A stretch of DNA of 64,000 bases, from the NCBI GenBank assembly GCA_964491915.1, contig CAZBHS010000019.1, forward strand, positions 1-64,000, given 5' to 3'. The translations under genes were made by a program, and so were the position numbers. Of this stretch, positions 14,956-23,338 are shown one piece after another. Position 1 is the stretch's first letter; each line of letters opens with the position of its first letter. The stretch is from JAHELQ01 sp964491915. Lineage in GTDB: Bacteria; Acidobacteriota; Aminicenantia; UBA2199. The notes beneath the pieces were generated by a model. The model was not told the DNA's origin. It saw nothing but the letters and a program-made list of their open reading frames with translations, and did no database searches.

Positions 14956-17900
14956 CTATACAATCGTCTGTTTTATTTCCTCTAAAGCTTTTATATTTTC
15001 TTCTGTTGGAATTCCTATCTTTTGTTTCAATTTAATGGATTGATTCCAAGATGATATTTGTTCTTCTTTTTCCCCCATTTCTCCATAAATGCTACCTATG
15101 TTCCACCATGAATCTGCCAGTCCTTCATGATTTTTAAATTTCTTGTGGATTTCTTCGCATTTTTTTTGTTTTGATAATGCCTCGGTAAACCTGCTAAGAT
15201 TTTTAAGGTGGATGGCATTAATTGTGTAACATCTGGCTAATGCTTTATGTTTTCCTAATTCAATATATATTAGTTCCCGTTGTTCTAATAATTCGAGGCA
15301 TTTTTCACCCTTATTCTGGTCTTTATAAATTGCAGATTGCGTAAGATAGCAATCCGCTAACGCCGAGAGCCTACCATTCTTTTTGAGAATATCTTCCAAC
15401 ATTTTAAGTTTGGTTATACTTTCATCATATTTTTTTTGGCCTCTTAGAATGGCGGCTTGAATTGTATAACTCTCTTTTATCCCATTTATGTCTCCAGCTT
15501 CTAAAGAAGAGGCTTCAATTTTTTTGAGCATGCCTAGAGCCTCATCATAGCGGTTTTGGAGTTTATAAATTCCAATTTGGCTTTTATTGCATGCCGACAA
15601 TGTTTTTTTCCATCCATTTTTTGTACAGATTTTCTCCTGTTTTTTAAGTTTTTCTAGGGCCCCATCATATTTATTTTGAGCTTTTAAAATGGCAGCCTGA
15701 TTTTCATAGCAATTTGCCAATTTACGTTTATCATCTAATTCTAGGCAGGAGCTTTCCATTTTTTTTAGCAATTCGAGAGCCTCATCATAGCGATTTTGGA
15801 GTCTAAAAATTCCGACTTTCCTTTGATAGCATTCTGTCAATGTTGATTTCTTGTTTAATTCTTTGTATAATTGTTCATATTTATTATATATTATCAAAGC
15901 CTCGCTTAACCTTCCCAAGCGGCTTAGAATCTCAACCTGTTTGCAGTAACAAGAAGATAAATAGCTTTTGTTTCCCAACTTTTTTTGTATCTCTCCCTCT
16001 TTCTTGTACATCTCCAGTGCTTCACTGTGAAGGTACATCTTGTTTAATATTTTTCCTGCTCTTTTATAACAGATTCCCAATCCAGCCATGTTTTTCGAAT
16101 CCTTTTCTATCTGTTCAGCTTTTTTACTTAATTCTAATGCTTTTTGTAATCTATTTGCTTTAATAAGAGTTTCAACATGATTATTGTATGAAAATGCTAA
16201 CCCAGCTTGATTCCCAGTTTCTCTGTTAATTTTTTTTGCTTTTTCATGAAATTTTATAGCTTCATCAAATTTATTCTGGCGACAAAGAATACTTGCTCTT
16301 TTATTACTACAGAATGCCATACCCTCTAGGTTTTTTTTTTCATGGATTGCTTCTGCCTTTTCCAACATTTGGAGGGCATGCTTTGGATTATTAAAAGTCT
16401 TTAATAAAGAGGCTAGAGTATAATAACAGGTGGCTAAACCATTTTTGTTTCCCGATTTTTTTACTATCTCTATTCCTCTCTCAGAGAGCCGCATGGCTTC
16501 TTGCTTTTTACCTCCCTTGGAAATTAATAATACTTGTTCGCCTAGGCAGGAAGCAAATCCTTCCATATCCTGTAATTTCAGATATATATCTTCAGCTTTT
16601 TGAAGTAGTGCTAGTGCCGTGTCATATCCGCTCTTGCTTTTCTGGATTTTTGATTGTTCAGAGTAACACGAAGCAAGATGTGCGTTTTCATTTAAATCAA
16701 TGCATACAGTTTCAATCCTCTTGAGCATTTTCATAGCTTCTTCTCTAAGCCCTAAACGGTATTTTACTTTTGCTTGTTGGAGAGAGGCAACAATAAAGAG
16801 GATTTTGTCTTTCGGGAATATTTTTATAGCCGACTGGCTCAATTTGATAAATAAATCTCCATAACCCCGTGAATAGCAAAAATCGAAAAGTTTATCAATC
16901 AATTCCTTTAAACGCTCGTCTTTTTTCTCTGCCGCAATCCTAAATGCGACTTCAAGTTCTGGAACCAATGGATCTTTTACTGAAAAATGAACTTCTTCGT
17001 CAGTGAAAATTTTATGCACCAATTCGAAGTATTCCATAGCGAATTTGTTTTTAAAACGTGTACGGACTAATTCGCGGACCAGTTGGTGAAGTCCATATTT
17101 ACGCTCTTTTTGGAATATTTGCCTCTGACACCAGGAACGAGAATGTAGGTATTCGAGATCCTCGCGGACATTTGGATTTTTTGTGAGCTCTACAAGAAAT
17201 TCGAGGGGTATCGGGCCTGGAGAACAGGTTGCCATGTATTGTAGAATTTTAAGATGTCTTGGCTTAAGTAAGTTGGAGGAAAGATCGAATACTACTTCGA
17301 TAGAGCGATTTTCTTCTGTAGAGTCTAGCTGGTGGCCTTGCCGGAGTAAATCGAGACGTTCATCCTGGATTAGTTTATCTCGGAGTTCTTGGATAGTATA
17401 ATTCTCACCGAATAATACAAGCATGAGGGCCTGGCGTAGCGCGAGTGGGAGGAAACCGAGGCTTTTAGCAATATCGAGATAGAGATGGTGGTCATTAGGA
17501 TTATAATTGTCAAGCATTTTTCGGAAGAGATCTTCGACTTCAGGTTGAGTGAATATTTCCAAAGCCAGCGATTCTTTTTTAAGCTTATCATTTACGTTGA
17601 TTCTTATACGCTTGGCAATGTCCCGGTTTCTTGTAGTGAGGAGTATTGTGGAAAGTGTCTCAGAAGGAAGCAGGTATTTGAGGTTGTCCCATTCGACCAC
17701 ATTATCGAGGATAATGATAGCCTGTTTTTCTCTGAGGATATTGGTAATTGCCTTTTGAGCGGCTTCCTTACTCTCGGGCTCCTTAATGAGTATATCAAAA
17801 TGATTTGAAAGAGAGTTAGCAAAAAACTGAGGAGATTGTTCATCCGCACGTATAGGTCCAATGATGCCGTCAGGGAAACGATCAGGAGAATAGAATTTTT

Positions 17901-18978
17901 TTACTGCTTCGATTGCGAGTGTCGTTTTGCCAATTCCACCTGCGCCTTCAAGCACGAAAATTCTACCAGAGGGTACCTGTAATTGGTCGCTTTGGCTCTG
18001 CCAGTCGAACAGGGATTCCTTCATCTGCTGTAAATGTCCTTCGCGACCAACAAATGTTATGCCATGTTCAGGCATTTGAATGTCTTCCTCTTCCGGTGCC
18101 AGCATTTGTAAAAGTTCTTCAATTTGCTTGTATTTTTCTACCCATATAGGTGTAATTCCATGTTTTGAACAGTGTCTTTCGATTTCAAGTTTTTTATCCT
18201 CGTCAATTTCAGAATTCTCACCGTTTTTGATTTTGGTAGGAATTTCCCTGATTGCGAAATGAGGGCACTCACTTTTATGGTTCTGTAAAACCATAAGAAG
18301 TCTGTCAGCTTTAAGAGAGCACCCTATAAACAAAACAGAGCGAAGAGTGAAGAGGAGAGTCAAAAATTTTGGTAACGGTGCGTCATTGCTGAATGAATCT
18401 TTGGATCCGTAAAATTCTTGATATTGCTTCCGGGTGAGAATGATAGAGTCTGGATCATCAAGACCTCCATGGATCTTCACCAGTGCATTCGTTTTTTTAT
18501 GAGGGGCAAACAAGTAATTCAGAGCTTCAGCTTTACTAATGTGGATCACCGGCACTGAAGGGCCAAATGGATTATCTTCGATGAGTTTATCAAAGTTTGA
18601 TGTCACCTTAAGGCCGGGAAAGGCTTTGTGTAGTAATCGGAACTTTCTACGCATGCCAAGCGGCAGTTTTTTGTCAAACTTCGCTTCGATTTCCTCATTG
18701 AATCGCCGCCTTTCGCAACAACGTTCAAGAATATATGCCATATCTTCAAGGCGAGTCGGCGCATTGCTATTTTGCGCTTTCTCAAAATTCTTACGATCAA
18801 TATCTTTCATAAAAATATTCTGAACTGATTTGTAATACTGGTCTAAAAAATCTTTCCACATAGGACAAACAGGATCGCTAAATCCCGCCCCTAGGAAAGG
18901 GGTCACATTGCCATCCTTTTGCCATTCCATCAATTTTTTTAGACTTTCTCTATTCCCCTTAATTTCACCAATTTCCAT
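14956..18978 (-). CDS. SIR2-STAND (NB-ARC)-TPR protein, probable anti-phage NADase
   Basis: 1340 residues in three parts. (1) A SIR2-like domain, about 20-290: PFLGAGFSDP at 27-36, TSNFDKLIE at 126-134, His170 in KIHGGLDD, and FIGCSLKADR at 217-226. SIR2 domains in defence proteins destroy NAD+. (2) A STAND NTPase of NB-ARC type, about 305-560: GREGHL, Walker A GAGGIGKTT at 345-353, Walker B IIILDN with Asp425-equivalent, TTR at 448-450, and GFLPLAL at 508-514. (3) From about 720 to 1330, a run of some fifteen TPR units of 40 residues, the likely sensor. This order matches known defence STAND proteins (Avs-like and SIR2-NLR-like), which detect a phage protein, oligomerise and deplete NAD+. 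AT-rich codons. Its promoter predicts a leaderless mRNA. Cytoplasmic. Confidence 0.9.
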   Translation of the reverse strand: MEIGEIKGNRESLKKLMEWQKDGNVTPFLGAGFSDPVCPMWKDFLDQYYKSVQNIFMKDIDRKNFEKAQNSNAPTRLEDMAYILERCCERRRFNEEIEAKFDKKLPLGMRRKFRLLHKAFPGLKVTSNFDKLIEDNPFGPSVPVIHISKAEALNYLFAPHKKTNALVKIHGGLDDPDSIILTRKQYQEFYGSKDSFSNDAPLPKFLTLLFTLRSVLFIGCSLKADRLLMVLQNHKSECPHFAIREIPTKIKNGENSEIDEDKKLEIERHCSKHGITPIWVEKYKQIEELLQMLAPEEEDIQMPEHGITFVGREGHLQQMKESLFDWQSQSDQLQVPSGRIFVLEGAGGIGKTTLAIEAVKKFYSPDRFPDGIIGPIRADEQSPQFFANSLSNHFDILIKEPESKEAAQKAITNILREKQAIIILDNVVEWDNLKYLLPSETLSTILLTTRNRDIAKRIRINVNDKLKKESLALEIFTQPEVEDLFRKMLDNYNPNDHHLYLDIAKSLGFLPLALRQALMLVLFGENYTIQELRDKLIQDERLDLLRQGHQLDSTEENRSIEVVFDLSSNLLKPRHLKILQYMATCSPGPIPLEFLVELTKNPNVREDLEYLHSRSWCQRQIFQKERKYGLHQLVRELVRTRFKNKFAMEYFELVHKIFTDEEVHFSVKDPLVPELEVAFRIAAEKKDERLKELIDKLFDFCYSRGYGDLFIKLSQSAIKIFPKDKILFIVASLQQAKVKYRLGLREEAMKMLKRIETVCIDLNENAHLASCYSEQSKIQKSKSGYDTALALLQKAEDIYLKLQDMEGFASCLGEQVLLISKGGKKQEAMRLSERGIEIVKKSGNKNGLATCYYTLASLLKTFNNPKHALQMLEKAEAIHEKKNLEGMAFCSNKRASILCRQNKFDEAIKFHEKAKKINRETGNQAGLAFSYNNHVETLIKANRLQKALELSKKAEQIEKDSKNMAGLGICYKRAGKILNKMYLHSEALEMYKKEGEIQKKLGNKSYLSSCYCKQVEILSRLGRLSEALIIYNKYEQLYKELNKKSTLTECYQRKVGIFRLQNRYDEALELLKKMESSCLELDDKRKLANCYENQAAILKAQNKYDGALEKLKKQEKICTKNGWKKTLSACNKSQIGIYKLQNRYDEALGMLKKIEASSLEAGDINGIKESYTIQAAILRGQKKYDESITKLKMLEDILKKNGRLSALADCYLTQSAIYKDQNKGEKCLELLEQRELIYIELGKHKALARCYTINAIHLKNLSRFTEALSKQKKCEEIHKKFKNHEGLADSWWNIGSIYGEMGEKEEQISSWNQSIKLKQKIGIPTEENIKALEEIKQTIV

Positions 18979-18984
18979 AGATTC

Positions 18985-19013
18985 AGTATATAAAAAAACT
19001 TAAATTCAATCAA
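18985..19013 (-). promoter_or_regulatory. Promoter placing transcription start at the SIR2-STAND ATG
   Basis: Minus strand TTGATT (19008-19013), a 17-bp spacer and TATACT (18985-18990). The ATG (18976-18978) begins seven bases after the -10, where transcription would start, and no Shine-Dalgarno sequence is visible, so the message is predicted to be leaderless. Confidence 0.65.
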
Positions 19014-19152
19014 GATGTTGGAGGAAAAAATTATTCATACTTCTTGATTGACGGTTGTCGTTGAACAGAGGCTCGGGGAAAGTTGAGCCATAACGCTGAT
19101 GCTGCTTATATGAGGACTATTTAGTCGCATTTAAGTTAATTGGTGAGGATAT

Positions 19153-21426
19153 TCACTGCTTTTTTCTGGTTTTTTCGAACAGGGATTTCATTTGGGAATA
19201 GTGGCGTTCATCCTCGTTCTTGATCAGTTCAAGTAAATCCTTTAATATTTTTTTCGTTTCTAGAAGAATTGATGGATCATGTTCTGGGTCGGCAATTTGA
19301 TCTGAATGAGAGTAAGTATGCAGAAATCTTAGGAGTTTAACTTTTTTCCCCTCATCGTATTCAATTGAGTTGATTTTTTGCGAGAGCGCCCCTCTTTCCG
19401 CAGGTTGTCTAAATGCGAGAAACGATTCTAAAAATCTACGAGCAATATTAGGTAAATGATAGAAATTTTCAAGGCTATTGTTTTCGACAGAGTAAACGGC
19501 TTTGTAAATTAGACTGAAAAGGTAATGATAATCTGATTCATAATTACGTAGTAGTAGGTCTAATTCTACTATTGAAGAAGTTCTGGGATTTGTATTTTGG
19601 CTGCATCTGAGCATATAGTATCTAGCTTTTTGATTCTCATATTTGAACCAGTTTTTGACTTGTCTGAAAAATGAATGGTTGTGGGTGAGAATGAATAATT
19701 GCCCGGCATCTTTTGTCCGATCCTTCATAAATCCAAAAGCGGAAAAAAGTGAGTTTGTATCAAGGCTAGAAACAGGATCATCAACGACGACGATCCCATT
19801 TGATAATGAAAAGGTATTGTCCTTAAGTGTTTTTAGAAAATACAGGAATGCAATAGCGGTCTTTTCCCCTTCGCTTAGGTTTTGGGCTAACTCTTTAGAC
19901 CTAAAAATTTGGTAGCCATTTTCTTTCAATTTAAAAGTTAGCTCATCCCTACCTAGATACCCCTGAAGGTCTTTATTAAGTTCATCCACAGCGATTCGGT
20001 GATCAGAAATTTCTTTTTCTATATTTTTCATTTCAGCTTCCAACTCGTCAACTCTCTCTTGTTTGCTATTAATATCTTCTTCAAGCTTTTCGCATGCATT
20101 AGTAAATTGCTTGTAAGTTTGTAAATTCTCAGCAACTTTGGATTCCTCTATAGCCTGGCAGGCATTGTTAATAGAAGTGGTAAAGTCATCTGTTCTAGTA
20201 TTATGCCGATTTATAATGTCGTTTAAATATTTGGGAGTCTCGCTTGATAAGCTTACTGGTTCAAAATTCTTATTTATTTGCTGAAAAGGCTGACTTGATT
20301 TTTCTTCAAGGCTTTTGGTGAGTTTTTTCAAATATTCAGTGACACGAGCTTTTTCATCAAAAAACTTGACTGTTGCATCCGAATATTCTTTTTGCAATTC
20401 GTTGTATAATTCAAATTGCTTTGGTGGAAACTTTTGTTCAATCTCTTCGATTTGTGATTCTATATGGGATTTTAAAGAGTTGATTTCTGAATTCAAGGAT
20501 TTATATTCTGCATTAAAGTGCGCCTCGAGTTCATTAATTCGGTTCTCCGGTAGTGGCTGTTCGCAAAAAAGGCAGGTAGTGGATTCCTCTTTTTTATGCT
20601 TCTCAAGTCCTTGTTCCATCCATTTTGAAAGTTCCTCATCACTCTCTAATTTTTTAATGGTCTGCGATACGACTGTTTTTTTTAAAACGTTTCTAACTTG
20701 TTCAGTTAATTGGAGTGTATCAAAGTATGAAAATTGAAACGAAGGTAGTTTTTTTTTAGGCTCTGCTTTTGCTTTCGTATAGTTTTCATTTAGAGCTTCC
20801 GCACTAAGTATCCTGGTTTTCTGATCCTCCAATGGGAGTTCTAGTATTTCATTGCATTTTTCTCTGAATTTTCTTTTATCATAATTATTGTAATTCTTTG
20901 CTCCTCCGGTTTCGAGCATGTAATCTTTAATCGATTTTCCCTGCTCTTTGCAAAAATCAACAATCTCTTTTTCTTTTCGGTCCTTTTGTTCTTTTAGCTC
21001 TGAAATGGCTTTAATTAGTGGTCTATTCTCATTGATCAAACTTTTGAGCCTTTCCTGTTTTTCAATGTTTTTCTCGCCAAGAATAACGATTGGATCGACT
21101 TCATTTGGATCGACTTCATTTTTATCGGAAAAGACATTATGATCAATGAATTCTTTGTTGAAAACTCTTACTTGTGGGAGATCAGAGCTCTTATCCAGAT
21201 TCTTTCCATCGACATCTTTTCCTGAAATTTTAAAGCAGACCTCAGCTTCAGTGATGGGTGTACGTTTCTCAATTGAACGTAGCATATTTGAAATGGTCGA
21301 TTTACCACTGCCATTCCAACCGTAAATAAGATTATATCTTTTAAAATCAATGAGATTTTTAGGCCACATAAAATCATGGAATATTCTAAAGTTTTTTATT
21401 TTTTTGATTCTCTCTATGCCAGTCAT
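19153..21426 (-). CDS. RloC-like ATPase / anticodon nuclease with zinc hook
   Basis: 757 residues of the AAA_13 / RloC group, large ABC-type ATPases related to Rad50 and PrrC. Walker A is GWNGSGKS at 36-43. A long coiled coil carries a zinc-hook-type CLFC (Cys285, Cys288). The ABC signature LSEGEKTAI is at 517-525, Walker B VVVDDP at 546-551, the D-loop SSLD at 553-556 and the H-loop His582. The C-terminus has a RRFLE segment (663-667) and RFLHTYSH (700-707), which fit the derived HEPN nuclease of PrrC/RloC. RloC is known to excise the wobble nucleotide of tRNA after DNA damage or phage attack. A 15-bp tandem duplication doubles VDPNE near residue 110. ATG at 21426 with AAGGAA upstream. Confidence 0.83.
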   Translation of the reverse strand: MTGIERIKKIKNFRIFHDFMWPKNLIDFKRYNLIYGWNGSGKSTISNMLRSIEKRTPITEAEVCFKISGKDVDGKNLDKSSDLPQVRVFNKEFIDHNVFSDKNEVDPNEVDPIVILGEKNIEKQERLKSLINENRPLIKAISELKEQKDRKEKEIVDFCKEQGKSIKDYMLETGGAKNYNNYDKRKFREKCNEILELPLEDQKTRILSAEALNENYTKAKAEPKKKLPSFQFSYFDTLQLTEQVRNVLKKTVVSQTIKKLESDEELSKWMEQGLEKHKKEESTTCLFCEQPLPENRINELEAHFNAEYKSLNSEINSLKSHIESQIEEIEQKFPPKQFELYNELQKEYSDATVKFFDEKARVTEYLKKLTKSLEEKSSQPFQQINKNFEPVSLSSETPKYLNDIINRHNTRTDDFTTSINNACQAIEESKVAENLQTYKQFTNACEKLEEDINSKQERVDELEAEMKNIEKEISDHRIAVDELNKDLQGYLGRDELTFKLKENGYQIFRSKELAQNLSEGEKTAIAFLYFLKTLKDNTFSLSNGIVVVDDPVSSLDTNSLFSAFGFMKDRTKDAGQLFILTHNHSFFRQVKNWFKYENQKARYYMLRCSQNTNPRTSSIVELDLLLRNYESDYHYLFSLIYKAVYSVENNSLENFYHLPNIARRFLESFLAFRQPAERGALSQKINSIEYDEGKKVKLLRFLHTYSHSDQIADPEHDPSILLETKKILKDLLELIKNEDERHYSQMKSLFEKTRKKQ
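21091..21120. repeat. 15-bp tandem duplication inside the RloC-like gene
   Basis: TGGATCGACTTCATT occurs twice back to back (21091-21105, 21106-21120). It is in frame and doubles five residues (NEVDP) without breaking the protein. Confidence 0.9.
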
Positions 21427-21530
21427 TTGATTTCCTTAAACTTTTGATTAACAGTGAACCTGACTTTTATCATTGTCCTTCACTTTAGATTTGTATTGAT
21501 AGTTAAATCTATTTCCTCTACTTTTTTTTT

Positions 21531-21628
21531 CTGCGTGAGATTTAGTCCTCTACTCTCACCCTTAGAGAGTAACTATAGAATTACTTACAGAAAAAATCAA
21601 GGGGGAGGAAGTAAAAAAAAATACATTT
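21531..21628 (+). repeat. Right ~98-bp direct repeat of the defence block
   Basis: Partner of 12660-12758, same orientation. It starts with a hairpin GTGAGA / TCTCAC and ends GTAAAAAAAAATACA. It lies between the start of the RloC-like gene and the stop of pRiA4b-like copy 3. The rest of 21427-21770 contains a GGGGACAG motif (21654-21661) and no gene. Confidence 0.8.
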
Positions 21629-21770
21629 AGGTGAGCTTAGAGCAATAAAAATTGGGGACAGTTACGTTGAAAAATTGCTTTGTTCACCGCTTTGCCCGGT
21701 GACGATGAGGCTTCCAACCGTGCTGTTACGAATCGATTATTTTCCTTTGCTTAGATTCTGTCTATTAGAC

Positions 21771-22364
21771 TTAGACATCGTACTCATCCCAGAGCAAGTT
21801 TCTGTCCCGTGACCAGCGTTGATATTTAGTTAGTTCCCAATTAACTGCGTCAATGTCGAATTTTTCGCTGTCATAGTTTCCGCCGCACCACCGCATATAG
21901 CTTTCATGTTCTTCATGTTCGGGATCTTTCAATGCCTCGCAAAATTCACAATACCCCCCAATTCCGCCGACATCCTCTTGCGGGCAGGCTCTTGCTCCAT
22001 CGAGGCATTCAATACCAAAATGCATATCCTGGGCTGGATAACGAGTTTTTTCAATTTTCAACTCGTGATCCCAGCTATCCCCGAAGTCGTATAGATATCC
22101 GAAGGTTTGGCCTCTTCGATTGATCAGGTCTTTCAAACGGTAATCGCCGCACGGAAGACCGTCCGCCTCTTCTTCCGGGTATTCAGTGTAACCTTGATTC
22201 TTGATGGTGAACTCATGGAGATGGCTGTCGCGCCAGCCCATTACAATCTGGATAACGTCGTGGAGCCGGTCCAGCGAAATATCGGCAGGCACGACAAACC
22301 TTCGCCAGATTTCCGGTTTGATATTTAGCAATCCTATCCTCAACAAAAAAAACTGTTCACTCAT
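21771..22364 (-). CDS. pRiA4b ORF-3-like protein, copy 3
   Basis: 197 residues with all family motifs: LLNIKPEIWRRFVVPADISL, LHDVIQIVMGW, YLYDFGDSWDHEL and ACPQEDVGGIGGYCEF. It is closest to copy 2 in the N-terminal 45 residues and at the C-terminus. It sits just outside the right direct repeat, as copies 1 and 2 sit to the left of the left repeat, so the family brackets the defence block. ATG at 22364 with AGAGGT upstream. Function unknown. Confidence 0.87.
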   Translation of the reverse strand: MSEQFFLLRIGLLNIKPEIWRRFVVPADISLDRLHDVIQIVMGWRDSHLHEFTIKNQGYTEYPEEEADGLPCGDYRLKDLINRRGQTFGYLYDFGDSWDHELKIEKTRYPAQDMHFGIECLDGARACPQEDVGGIGGYCEFCEALKDPEHEEHESYMRWCGGNYDSEKFDIDAVNWELTKYQRWSRDRNLLWDEYDV

Positions 22365-22393
22365 TGATGTACCTCTCTTTAGAACACTGGATA

Positions 22394-22422
22394 AGTATAC
22401 AACCCGGCGGTTAAAAATTCAA
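22394..22422 (-). promoter_or_regulatory. Promoter of pRiA4b-like copy 3
   Basis: Minus strand TTGAAT (22417-22422), a 17-bp spacer with GCCGGG, TATACT (22394-22399). It is homologous in layout to the promoters of copies 1 and 2. Confidence 0.7.
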
Positions 22423-22589
22423 TTCATCACGCCTTGGTATTGCCTTTTTCCTCGCAGTCACGTTCGATTCCCCAGACACCGTAGTTGACACGGGGTGGGG
22501 TTTTTTTTAGAATGGGGGGTGGTTTGGTGGAAGTTTTTTTGCCGGATTGCGCTGGCTAGACGAAAATTTAGAAGTTGAGGATGATGACG

Positions 22590-23333
22590 ATGAGCGGAGT
22601 TGTGCATGTGTTGCGGAAGGGTATTGGTGTTGGGTGCCGGCAGGTGGTGATGTTTCCGTTTGGCGGGGGGAATGGGTTTTCTTATATGGGGTTGGCCCGG
22701 CAGGTGGAGGCTGGGGTGGAGGTGTTGAGCGTTCATCCTCCGGGGCATTTGTTTGATGGGGCCGCTCCTTTGGAAAGTATTGACGAGATGGTGGATTTGT
22801 ATGTGGAGGAACTCAGGCCGCTATTGAGGGATGGGGTGTTGGTGTTTGGGCATAGTATCGGGAGTTTTGTGGGGTATGAGTTTTGTAAGCGGTTGGAAGG
22901 GGAGATCGGGATTCGGAAGTTGGTGGTCTCTTGTGTGAACGCGCCTCACCGGGTGCTGGAGGACTTGAATATGGACTCCGGGATGGCGGATAGTCAGATT
23001 GTGGAGAAGTCGGCCAGCGTTGGCGGGATGCCGGAGATTTTTATGGAAGATCCTGATTTGTTGGATATGTTTGTACGGAATTTGAGGGCGGATTTGGTGG
23101 CTCTGGAGAGATATAGTAAGGGGAAGCAGCCGGACGGGGAGATGATCGGGACTCCGGGGGTGGTGCTTTATGGGAAGGACGATTATACGCTGTGTGAGGA
23201 AAAGATAGAGGAATGGCGGCTGTTTATGGATTGTATCGAGATTTTGCCGTTCAAAGGGAATCATTTTTACTTGTTGGACCAGGAGAATGTTGCTGCGGTC
23301 GGCGAGGTGATCAACCGGTATTTGGGCGGTTGA
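22590..23333 (+). CDS. Type II thioesterase (TesA/GrsT-like)
   Basis: 247 residues from the ATG at 22590, which has TTGAGG nine bases upstream; earlier in-frame starts at 22575-22584 are too close to it. It has an alpha/beta-hydrolase thioesterase fold: FPFGGGNGFSYMGLA near the N-terminus, nucleophile Ser89 in FGHSIGSF, a candidate Asp in LYGKDDYT and His in KGNHFYLL. These enzymes release or edit acyl chains on carrier proteins of NRPS/PKS lines. No NRPS, PKS or carrier protein is in the window, so its partner lies elsewhere or it acts on another acyl thioester. Confidence 0.85.
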   Translation: MSGVVHVLRKGIGVGCRQVVMFPFGGGNGFSYMGLARQVEAGVEVLSVHPPGHLFDGAAPLESIDEMVDLYVEELRPLLRDGVLVFGHSIGSFVGYEFCKRLEGEIGIRKLVVSCVNAPHRVLEDLNMDSGMADSQIVEKSASVGGMPEIFMEDPDLLDMFVRNLRADLVALERYSKGKQPDGEMIGTPGVVLYGKDDYTLCEEKIEEWRLFMDCIEILPFKGNHFYLLDQENVAAVGEVINRYLGG

Positions 23334-23338
23334 TGGAA

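Noticed and set aside
14956..21426. Treating the SIR2-STAND and RloC-like genes as one operon
   Set aside because: A 174-bp gap containing a good promoter precedes the SIR2-STAND gene; co-function is only inferred from proximity.
12660..21628. Integrase-type genomic island at a tRNA gene
   Set aside because: No tRNA lies at either repeat and no tyrosine or serine integrase is present in the window.
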